Positions 18,350 to 25,029 of a DNA stretch of 64,000 nucleotides are shown here, one piece after another. The notes beneath the pieces are model-generated. The model was not told the origin of the DNA, did no database searches, and saw nothing but the letters and a program-made list of their open reading frames with translations. How positions within the stretch are numbered: the stretch's first letter is position 1; each line of letters starts with the position of its first letter. This DNA comes from Lachnospiraceae bacterium (GTDB lineage Bacteria > Bacillota > Clostridia > Lachnospirales > Lachnospiraceae), in NCBI GenBank assembly GCA_009911195.1, contig QXWV01000018.1, positions 1 through 64,000 on the forward strand, in the 5' to 3' direction. A program made the position numbers and the translations under genes.

Positions 18350-19226
18350 AACCGACCACCTCCGTTTCGCTGATAAAAATTTCCTCCAGGGAAAGAGGCA
18401 ACACTTCAAAAAATACCGTATCCACCGTTGCAAAATGGCTCATAATTTCTTCCCTTGCCCCCCTTACCGTCAAAGTGTACAAAGACCCTCTTTCTTCCTT
18501 TTTGATGATATCAATCCCTTTCATGCCCTTTTCCTTATCCTCTTGTGTAGAAAAGACACACTGCACCTTTTGGATATTGCATTTCATATCTTCCAGTTCC
18601 CTGGAAAGAAGCACGCCTCCTTTATGCAAAAGCCCTACATGGTCGCAAATGTCTTCCAATTCCCTTAGGTTATGGGAGGCGATTATGGGGGTAAGCCCCC
18701 GGCTCTCCATCTCCTTTGCAAAAATACTTTTGATTCCCTGGCGCATTACCGGGTCTAATCCATCAAAGGTTTCATCGCATAAAAGATATCTCGTTCCTGT
18801 ACAAATGCCGCACAAAAGAGCCAACTGCTTTTTCATCCCTTTGGAAAATGTATTGATTTTCCTCTTTTTATCCAAGCCGAAGCTATCCAGATACCGGTAA
18901 AAATCTTCCTTCCTGAATTCTTCATATACTGTAGAAAAATACTTTTCCATATCCGACGCATTAGCATTTGCAAAGAAGTAAGGCTCATCCGCTATGAAAA
19001 AGATTTTCTTCTTTGCCTCCACGTTGTCGAATACAGGAATCCCATCTACCTTAATGCTTCCCTCATCCGCCTTTAAAACCCCTGCTATCATCCGAAGCAC
19101 CGTGCTTTTCCCTGCCCCATTTGTCCCGATAAGGCCGAATACCGTATCTTCCTTCACATTTACGCTTACCCGGTCCACAGCCAATATGTCCGCAAATGAT
19201 TTACTAATATTTTTTATTTCAATCAT
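18321..19226 (-). CDS. ABC transporter ATP-binding protein (BcrA/YtrB-like)
   Basis: 301 aa cytoplasmic ATPase. Walker A GTNGAGKST, signature NTFSKGMKKQ, and Walker B with YLLCDETFDGLDP are intact. The C-terminal third is the extended region seen in drug/bacitracin-type exporters. It sits between the GntR regulator (108 bp gap) and the permease (29 bp overlap) and should energise that permease. Confidence 0.9.
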   Translation of the reverse strand: MIEIKNISKSFADILAVDRVSVNVKEDTVFGLIGTNGAGKSTVLRMIAGVLKADEGSIKVDGIPVFDNVEAKKKIFFIADEPYFFANANASDMEKYFSTVYEEFRKEDFYRYLDSFGLDKKRKINTFSKGMKKQLALLCGICTGTRYLLCDETFDGLDPVMRQGIKSIFAKEMESRGLTPIIASHNLRELEDICDHVGLLHKGGVLLSRELEDMKCNIQKVQCVFSTQEDKEKGMKGIDIIKKEERGSLYTLTVRGAREEIMSHFATVDTVFFEVLPLSLEEIFISETEVVGYDIKKLIFG

Positions 19227-19334
19227 CCTCTCATCCCTCCCTATCTGTTGTCCTTTCTATTACTGCCAGCCCTTCCTCCCTGCAGCCGTCATATCCCATA
19301 TACTAACTGCGTCTTGCTTTATCCTTTTTTGGGG

Positions 19335-19694
19335 CTATTCCTCTATTTCCTGCAAACGCTCTATAAAATCCGCCTTTGTCATTCCCAGTTCCTTACCTTC
19401 TTTATAGAGAAAAACTATCCTGCTTTTCAGTTCTTCTTTCCTTTCGTCCAAAAGATTTTTATTATCCGAAATAAAATTCCCCCTGCCTTTCACTGTATAA
19501 ATATATCCTTGCCGTTCCAACTCCGCATACGCCTTTTGAATCGTATTTGGGTTAATGGAAAGTTCCACTGCCAGGCTTCTCACCGACGGCATCTGCTCAT
19601 CCTTTTGTATAACTCCTTTTAATATGAGTAGTTTGAACTTTTCCACCACCTGCTCATAAATCGGCCTGGTGTCTTTATAGTCCAGAATTATCAT
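19335..19694 (-). CDS. GntR-family repressor, YtrA type
   Basis: 119 aa. An N-terminal winged helix (PIYEQVVEKFKLLILKGVI, MPSVRSLAVELSINPNTIQKAYAELERQGYI) is followed by a short dimerisation tail, which is the YtrA subfamily layout. Members repress the ABC exporter operon they head. The start ATG follows AAAGGAG at 5 nt; two in-frame upstream ATGs would place the start inside the operator region. A perfect dyad overlaps the transcription start. Confidence 0.9.
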   Translation of the reverse strand: MIILDYKDTRPIYEQVVEKFKLLILKGVIQKDEQMPSVRSLAVELSINPNTIQKAYAELERQGYIYTVKGRGNFISDNKNLLDERKEELKSRIVFLYKEGKELGMTKADFIERLQEIEE

Positions 19695-19727
19695 ATCTAC
19701 TCCTTTCTGCTTTTTCATAGTATATAC

Positions 19728-19748
19728 TGTACTATCATAACTAGTACA
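19728..19748. promoter_or_regulatory. Operator of the GntR/YtrA-like repressor
   Basis: TGTACTA and TAGTACA are perfect 7 bp arms around a 7 bp spacer, covering the predicted transcription start. A second short palindrome, AGTATATACT, lies just downstream of it in the leader. Confidence 0.7.
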
Positions 19749-19751
19749 CTT

Positions 19752-19780
19752 AATATACAATAAACGGATAATAATGTCAA
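19752..19780 (-). promoter_or_regulatory. Promoter of the GntR-ABC operon
   Basis: -35 TTGACA (19775-19780), 17 bp spacer, -10 TATATT (19752-19757). Near-consensus, so strong unless repressed. Confidence 0.8.
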
Positions 19781-19834
19781 TGCATTTTAAATCTTTTTGT
19801 CTGCTGGCTGCTCCGGCTATCCCTTTGGCAATAA

Positions 19835-19878
19835 TTCAGCCCGGAACTTTGCTGTAAAATACAAAATTCCGGGCTGAA
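19835..19878. terminator. Long hairpin after gpmI
   Basis: TTCAGCCCGGAA and TTCCGGGCTGAA are perfect 12 bp arms around a 20 nt loop. AT-rich but not T-run flanks make it a probable, not classical, terminator for gpmI. Confidence 0.55.
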
Positions 19879-19925
19879 CAATTATCCTTCCTCCATCATA
19901 TATGGAAGATGTTCTCTTATATTTT

Positions 19926-21470
19926 CTATTTTTTTATTAACAAAGACTTTCCTGTCATTTCTTTTGGCTGTTCCATTCCCATGATTTCAATCATTGTAGG
20001 GATGATATCCGCCAGGCATCCGCCTTCCCTTAAGATGTAACCCTGGTCATAATTTACAAGGATAAACGGTACCGGGTTGGTTGTATGGGCGGTAAATGGC
20101 TCCCCTGTCTCGTAATCCACTAGCTGTTCAGCATTTCCATGGTCAGCGCAGATAAACATCGTTCCGTCCACTTCCTTAATTGCTTCCACCGCTTTACCTA
20201 CGCATTCGTCCACTGCTTCCACTGCTTTAATGGCTGCCGCTTCCACACCAGTATGTCCAACCATATCCGGATTTGCAAAATTAATGATAATCACATCATA
20301 TTTGCCGGATTTAATTGCATCTACCAGCTTATCGCATACTTCATAAGCGCTCATCTGTGGCTTTAAGTCATAAGTTGCCACATCCTTCGGGGAATTCACC
20401 AGAATCCTGTCCTCCCCTTCGTTGGGTTCTTCCACCCCGCCATTAAAGAAGAATGTAACGTGGGCATATTTTTCCGTCTCCGCAATCCTTGCCTGGGTCA
20501 TATGGTTCGCAGCCAGCCATTCACCAAAGGTATTCTCCACCGTAATCTTATGGAAAGCCACTTCCTTATTAGGAATAGTCGGGTCATAATCGGAGAAGCA
20601 TACATATGTCAAATCCAGCCTCTTTTCTCTGTCAAAGGCGGTAAATTCATCATTGCAGAAGCATCTTGTAATTTCCCTAGCCCTGTCCGGCCTGAAATTG
20701 AAGAAAATAACCGAATCTTTATCCTGAATCGTCGCAACCGGTGCGCCATCCCTGACTACCACTGTAGGTTTTACAAATTCATCCGTTTCCCCTCTTTCAT
20801 AGGACTCGGCAATAGCTGCCGGGCCTCCTGCTGCGGTCAGCCCTTCCCCTTTTGTCAGCGCATCATAGGCCAGTTTTACCCTGTCATAGTTATTATCCCT
20901 GTCCATCGCATAGTAGCGCCCCATTACGGATGCCACTTCACCTACGCCGATTTCTGCCATCTTCGCCTCCAATTCCTCCACGAAGCCTTTTCCGCTTTCC
21001 GGAGGCGTATCCCTTCCATCCAGGAAGCAGTGGGCATATACCTTAGACAGGCCATTTCTCTTGGCCAGTTCCAGAATACCGTAAATATGTGTATTGTGGC
21101 TGTGTACGCCACCGTCCGATACAAGGCCAAACATATGAAGGGCTGAGTTATTGGCTTTGCAGTTATTCACTGCATCCATCAATGCCGGATTTTCAAAAAA
21201 AGTTCCGTCCTGAATCTCTTTGGTAATCCTTGTAAGTTCCTGATAAACAATACGCCCTGCGCCCATATTCAGATGCCCTACTTCGGAATTCCCCATCTGC
21301 CCTTCCGGAAGCCCTACAGCCATTCCGCTGGCATTTCCCTTTACAAAAGGATATTCCTTCATTAAGCTGTCCATGACCGGCGTTGCAGCTTCCGCTACCG
21401 CATTGCCGTCCTTTCTCTCATTCAGACCATAGCCATCAAGAATCATTAATACTGTTGGTTTCTTGCTCAT
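19926..21470 (-). CDS. gpmI: 2,3-bisphosphoglycerate-independent phosphoglycerate mutase
   Basis: 514 aa, matching the usual length. It interconverts 3- and 2-phosphoglycerate with two Mn2+ ions. The N-terminal VLMILDGYGLN metal site, the phosphorylated-serine motif GNSEVGHLNMGAGR, the HSHNTH segment and the C-terminal ADHGNAEQ metal site are intact. The ATG chosen has AAGGAG at 9 nt; an in-frame ATG 21 nt upstream is weaker. It forms its own unit with a strong promoter. Confidence 0.95.
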   Translation of the reverse strand: MSKKPTVLMILDGYGLNERKDGNAVAEAATPVMDSLMKEYPFVKGNASGMAVGLPEGQMGNSEVGHLNMGAGRIVYQELTRITKEIQDGTFFENPALMDAVNNCKANNSALHMFGLVSDGGVHSHNTHIYGILELAKRNGLSKVYAHCFLDGRDTPPESGKGFVEELEAKMAEIGVGEVASVMGRYYAMDRDNNYDRVKLAYDALTKGEGLTAAGGPAAIAESYERGETDEFVKPTVVVRDGAPVATIQDKDSVIFFNFRPDRAREITRCFCNDEFTAFDREKRLDLTYVCFSDYDPTIPNKEVAFHKITVENTFGEWLAANHMTQARIAETEKYAHVTFFFNGGVEEPNEGEDRILVNSPKDVATYDLKPQMSAYEVCDKLVDAIKSGKYDVIIINFANPDMVGHTGVEAAAIKAVEAVDECVGKAVEAIKEVDGTMFICADHGNAEQLVDYETGEPFTAHTTNPVPFILVNYDQGYILREGGCLADIIPTMIEIMGMEQPKEMTGKSLLIKK

Positions 21471-21589
21471 TTTCCTCTTCTCCTTTTCCATAAATTTGCT
21501 ATCTAAACATAATGCCCATATAATACCTTATTTCTTCAATAAAGATACCTTTCCAAAAGGCATGGATAAATCATTTGAATCCGCTAGTA

Positions 21590-21618
21590 ATTATACCTAC
21601 TTTTCCTTCTCTTGTAAA
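21590..21618 (-). promoter_or_regulatory. gpmI promoter
   Basis: -35 TTTACA (21613-21618), 17 bp spacer, -10 TATAAT (21590-21595). The rest of 21619-21780 shows no gene. Confidence 0.75.
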
Positions 21619-21780
21619 GAAATTTTCTATATTTAGGCAGTATCCAACCCCTATACCCGTTTCATAAGTAAAATTGCTGCTTTTTATCAATAGCCTTAAA
21701 ACGGACACTGCATGAGCCAAAGACCCTGCCCGCTGCGCTGCCCATAAAAATTGAGTTCCGTGATGATAAAAAAGTAACGG

Positions 21781-21809
21781 TTGTAATTTCCCACAAAAAG
21801 GGATAAAAT
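21781..21809 (+). promoter_or_regulatory. Promoter of the CDF efflux gene
   Basis: -35 TTGTAA (21781-21786), 17 bp spacer, -10 TAAAAT (21804-21809). Confidence 0.65.
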
Positions 21810-21834
21810 AGGCATATTATTTTTATATGCCTAT
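21808..21834. promoter_or_regulatory. Operator-like dyad at the CDF promoter
   Basis: ATAGGCATAT and ATATGCCTAT are perfect 10 bp arms around a 7 bp spacer. The dyad overlaps the -10 and transcription start, where a metal-responsive repressor could act; the regulator is not in the window. Confidence 0.55.
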
Positions 21835-21867
21835 ATGCATATGGCAAATTTACCAGGAGATTTTATT

Positions 21868-23046
21868 ATGATATCGTTTCTTTCCAAAATTTTTATTAAA
21901 GACAGGGAAAATATTTCTTCCCCCCAGGTGCGCAAGGCTTACGGAGTGCTTTGCGGCAGCACGGGAATTGCCCTGAATATACTGCTTTTTGCCGGGAAAT
22001 TCCTTGCCGGTTTTCTTAGCAATTCCATTGCTATAACGGCGGATGCCTTTAACAACTTATCCGATGCCGGCTCTTCCCTCATTACTTTGGTGGGCTTCCA
22101 GATGGCAGGGCAGAAACCTGACCCCAATCACCCTTTTGGCCATGGGCGTATTGAATATTTATCCGGGCTGTTTGTATCTGTGGCCATCCTCATTATGGCC
22201 TTTGAACTCATACAAACCTCTGTAGATAAAATCCTTCACCCGCAGCCCGTTGTATTCAACTCGCTTACCATTATTATCCTTCTCGTTTCTATTGCGGTTA
22301 AGCTCTACATGGCTTATTACAATAAAAATATAGGCAAAAAAATCGACAGTGCTGCCATGAAAGCCACAGCCACCGATAGTTTAAGCGACACCCTCGCTAC
22401 CACCGTTGTTCTGGCCGCTTCCCTCACCACCCATTTTACCGGGCTTAAAATCGATGGATACTGCGGCATATTGGTGGGTCTGTTTATTTTTTATGCCGGA
22501 TATTCCGCCGCCAAAGATACCATCAGCCCTTTGCTGGGCCAGCCTCCCCAGCCGGACTTTGTGAAAAATGTGGAAACTATCGTTATGGGTTATGAGCATG
22601 TGCAGGGCATCCATGACATGGTAGTTCATGATTATGGCCCCGGCCGGGTCATGATTTCCCTGCATGCGGAAGTTCCTGCATACGGCAATCTTCTCGTGCT
22701 GCACGATATGATTGACAATATTGAACATAGGCTTCACAACGAACTGCATTGCGAAGCTGTTATACATATGGACCCGGTCATCACGGATGACGCACAGACG
22801 AATCAGTTGAAGAAACAATTGACGGATTTGCTCCATAATACTTACCCCGAAATCCGTTTCCATGATTTCCGTATCGTAAAAGGGCCTACCCATACGAATA
22901 TTATCTTTGATATCGTAGTACCTTTCGATTACAAGGAAAATGACGAGGTAATCACCGCTTTTTTACAAAAAGAAATTCACCGTATCAACAATACCTATTT
23001 TGCGGTTATCCAGGTGGACAAAGCTTATACGGGCAACGCCCTGTAG
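21868..23046 (+). CDS. Cation diffusion facilitator (metal efflux) protein
   Basis: 392 aa. Six hydrophobic segments are followed by a cytoplasmic C-terminal domain. The transmembrane metal-site motifs DAFNNLSDAGSS (TM2) and the corresponding DSLSDTLATT (TM5), and the HPFGHGRIEYL loop, are all present. CDF proteins exchange Zn2+, Mn2+, Fe2+ or similar ions for protons. The C-terminal domain extends beyond the short form, with a ferredoxin-like dimerisation fold. The ATG follows CAGGAGA at 7 to 8 nt; an earlier in-frame ATG lies inside the operator-like dyad. Confidence 0.9.
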   Translation: MISFLSKIFIKDRENISSPQVRKAYGVLCGSTGIALNILLFAGKFLAGFLSNSIAITADAFNNLSDAGSSLITLVGFQMAGQKPDPNHPFGHGRIEYLSGLFVSVAILIMAFELIQTSVDKILHPQPVVFNSLTIIILLVSIAVKLYMAYYNKNIGKKIDSAAMKATATDSLSDTLATTVVLAASLTTHFTGLKIDGYCGILVGLFIFYAGYSAAKDTISPLLGQPPQPDFVKNVETIVMGYEHVQGIHDMVVHDYGPGRVMISLHAEVPAYGNLLVLHDMIDNIEHRLHNELHCEAVIHMDPVITDDAQTNQLKKQLTDLLHNTYPEIRFHDFRIVKGPTHTNIIFDIVVPFDYKENDEVITAFLQKEIHRINNTYFAVIQVDKAYTGNAL

Positions 23047-23069
23047 ATGGTGGAATGGAAAAATATCCA

Positions 23070-23098
23070 TTGACATTCTTCCCCTTATCGCTTATAAT
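23070..23098 (+). promoter_or_regulatory. Promoter of the small membrane protein / YbjQ operon
   Basis: Near-consensus -35 TTGACA (23070-23075), 17 bp spacer, -10 TATAAT (23093-23098). Confidence 0.85.
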
Positions 23099-23100
23099 AA

Positions 23101-23128
23101 TTATTGTATTATTGAACTAATACAATAA
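23101..23128. promoter_or_regulatory. Perfect dyad at the +1 of the YbjQ operon
   Basis: TTATTGTATTA and TAATACAATAA are perfect 11 bp arms around a 6 nt spacer. It starts 2 bp after the -10 and ends beside the AAGGAGG site, so it may be an operator, or an RNA hairpin that masks the ribosome binding site. Confidence 0.6.
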
Positions 23129-23141
23129 GGAGGTTGGGATT

Positions 23142-23369
23142 ATGGACATTCATACGAAGAAAATGATTGCACCTGTCATTATCGTTACACTTATAGTCCT
23201 TTATTATATCGGTTTTTTCATTCTCTGTATGTGCATCCCGATGCCTCCGGCATTAAAACTTCTACTGGGGCTTGTGCCTCTCCTGCTTGCTGGGGTGAGC
23301 ATTTATGTTCTGGTAGAGCGGATTAAAGAGATAAGGAGTGGTGAGGAAGATGATATTAGTAAATACTGA
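23142..23369 (+). CDS. Small two-TM membrane protein
   Basis: 75 aa with two hydrophobic segments (about 9-31 and 35-57) and a charged C-terminal tail. An AAGGAGG site precedes the ATG. It overlaps the YbjQ-family gene by 20 bp, so the two are translationally coupled. I do not recognise the family; a partner role with YbjQ is inferred from the overlap only. Confidence 0.75.
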   Translation: MDIHTKKMIAPVIIVTLIVLYYIGFFILCMCIPMPPALKLLLGLVPLLLAGVSIYVLVERIKEIRSGEEDDISKY

Positions 23370-23661
23370 TTACATTTCAGGCAAAAATCTGGAAATGCTC
23401 GGGCTTGTCAAAGGGAGCACCATACAGTCCAAAAATATCGGAAGGGATATTACCCAAGGGTTTAAAACCCTTGTAGGCGGCGAATTAGGCGCTTATACGG
23501 AAATGATGAATGATGCCAGGGCATTGGCTACCAAGAGGATGGTCGGCGAGGCAGAGGCGTTGGACGCCGATGCTGTTATCAATATCCGTTATGCTTCTTC
23601 TGCTGTTATGCAGGGTGCTGCAGAAGTTATGGCTTATGGCACAGCGGTGAAATTTGTATAA
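23350..23661 (+). CDS. YbjQ/UPF0145-family protein
   Basis: 103 aa. The YbjQ pattern is complete: an N-terminal strand (ILVNTDYISGK), SKNIGRDITQGFKTLVGGELGAYTEMM, and the C-terminal EAEALDADAVINIRYAS. The family forms pentameric rings and is sometimes labelled heavy-metal-binding, but its role is not firmly known. The ATG start is preferred over the in-frame GTG at 23338, which is too close to AAGGAG. Followed by a hairpin terminator. Confidence 0.88.
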   Translation: MILVNTDYISGKNLEMLGLVKGSTIQSKNIGRDITQGFKTLVGGELGAYTEMMNDARALATKRMVGEAEALDADAVINIRYASSAVMQGAAEVMAYGTAVKFV

Positions 23662-23671
23662 ACTGTAACCG

Positions 23672-23700
23672 GGGCAGGGAAGAGACATTTTTCCCTGCCC
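23672..23700 (+). terminator. Terminator of the YbjQ operon
   Basis: GGGCAGGGAA and TTCCCTGCCC form a perfect 10 bp stem about 10 bp after the stop. The T-tract is offset by about 10 bases. Confidence 0.65.
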
Positions 23701-23733
23701 GTATCATTAGTTTTTATATCTTTATGTTCCTGT

Positions 23734-23844
23734 CATGCAGAAACAGCAAAAGCGTTGGGGCAAAGTTTCCGGCTATCGGAAAGAGTTGAAGCAACGCAAT
23801 TTGCAGATAAAACAAGGGGCTGCCGAGTCAATGTCATTTAGTTA
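23734..23844 (+). other. 36-codon reading frame ending in a repeat end
   Basis: An ATG-initiated frame of 36 codons, Lys/Arg/Gln-rich (RWGKVSGYRKELKQRN), whose last codons are contributed by the repeat at 23830. No ribosome binding site is visible. It may be the tail of a decayed mobile-element gene. The rest of 23701-23966 holds hairpins only: ACCGGCGCG/CGCGCCGGT at about 23878-23907 and AAAGGAT/ATCCTTT at about 23945-23962. Confidence 0.25.
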
Positions 23845-23865
23845 ACGATGGCGGACGCCGTGAGG
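23830..23865. repeat. 36 bp dispersed repeat, single copy of a MITE-like end
   Basis: This 36 bp stretch (starting AATGTCATTTAG, ending GCCGTGAGG) matches the complement of 29350-29385 with one mismatch. Only one end plus the interior is present here. Confidence 0.65.
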
Positions 23866-23966
23866 GAAATAAAATGCACCGGCGCGACCTCTGCCGCGCC
23901 GGTTTTACCGGAAATTTCATTTATTCCCTTATGGATGTCCACCGAAAGGATAGCATCCTTTTTATC

Positions 23967-24039
<73 letters not shown>

Positions 24040-24111
24040 ACTCAACAAAAAATATTATAAAGGCAATCCCCTTTTTTTGCAAGATAAATTTTTAAAATTT
24101 AACTAAATTTT

Positions 24112-24990
24112 TTATTTTTTTGTTTCCGCCAAATGGACATCCATCTGGGGGTAAGGTATGGCAATCCCAGCCCCGTCCAGGGCGTACTTCACATTCTCTG
24201 TTAAACGCCATTTCCCCATCCAATAGTCATCCGACGCAAGCCAGCAGCGAATGCCCAGATTCACGGAACTTTCCCCCAGTTCATCCACATAGACAAAATA
24301 ATCCTGTTCTTTCAAAACAGCCTCTTCTTCCTCCAAAACCGTTTGAAGAACCTCCTTTGCCCTACGGATATCCGCATCATAGGATATCCCTACTTTGATG
24401 TCCAGCCTCCTGCTCTCGCAGGCAGTTACATTTGTCAGGCTGGAATTGGCCAGCGTACCGTTTGGCAGCACAATCATCCGGTTATCCGGTGTTGTCAGCT
24501 TCGTGTAAAACAATTCGATGGAAGCCACCGTTCCTTCATTGCCATTGGTATCCTCTTTGATATAATCCCCCACCTTAAAGGGCTTTAACAGCAGAATCAA
24601 CACCCCTCCCACAAAATTGGACAAGCTGCCCTGAATGGCAAGGCCGATGGCCACACCGGCCGAACCAAGAAGCGCCAGGATGCTCGCTGCATCTAGCCCG
24701 AAGCCGGAGGCTATCGTAATGAGCAGCACGGCATAGAGGGAAGCTTTTAAGAAGGAATCGATAAACTGTATCACCCCTTTATCCGCATTCCCTTTCGCCA
24801 AAGACTTTTTCACCAATCCGCGGATAACTTTAATCAACTGTATCCCTGCGAAGAGCACCAGAGCCGACAAAAGGATTCTCATCCCCAAATTCCATGCCTT
24901 TTCCGGCAGTTCCTGAAAAAACTTCTCTATCATCCCTCTGTCGATTTCCTCTTCCGGCAAAAGTGCTGCACACATCTTTAAGCGCTCCAT
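24112..24990 (-). CDS. mscS: Small-conductance mechanosensitive channel (MscS family)
   Basis: 292 aa. Two N-proximal hydrophobic segments are followed by the pore helix (SILALLGSAGVAIGLAIQGSLSNFVGGVLILLLKPFKVGDYI) and the beta domain (NGNEGTVASIELFYTKLTTPDNRMIVLPNGTLANSSLTN), which are hallmarks of MscS. It opens under membrane tension to relieve hypo-osmotic shock. The start ATG has GAGGG at 5 nt inside a recurring ATGAGG-N6-ATG leader motif; an in-frame ATG 18 nt upstream is less likely. It lies 39 bp downstream of glgB and is probably co-transcribed. Confidence 0.92.
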   Translation of the reverse strand: MERLKMCAALLPEEEIDRGMIEKFFQELPEKAWNLGMRILLSALVLFAGIQLIKVIRGLVKKSLAKGNADKGVIQFIDSFLKASLYAVLLITIASGFGLDAASILALLGSAGVAIGLAIQGSLSNFVGGVLILLLKPFKVGDYIKEDTNGNEGTVASIELFYTKLTTPDNRMIVLPNGTLANSSLTNVTACESRRLDIKVGISYDADIRRAKEVLQTVLEEEEAVLKEQDYFVYVDELGESSVNLGIRCWLASDDYWMGKWRLTENVKYALDGAGIAIPYPQMDVHLAETKK

Positions 24991-24997
24991 ATTTTCC

Positions 24998-25018
24998 CTC
25001 ATTTCCATGCTGCTTTTA
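24998..25018 (-). promoter_or_regulatory. Short version of the GCGCAG/ATGAGG start-region motif, mscS
   Basis: The minus strand reads AAAAGCAGC-ATG-GAAATGAGG directly before the mscS start. It matches the eno version except for two bases and lacks the upstream hairpin because glgB ends 11 bp away. Confidence 0.5.
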
Positions 25019-25029
25019 TACTCAAAAAC

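Noticed and set aside
23734-23844. Short 36-codon frame as a real gene
   Set aside because: No ribosome binding site, and its stop is supplied by a dispersed repeat; kept only as a low-confidence relic.
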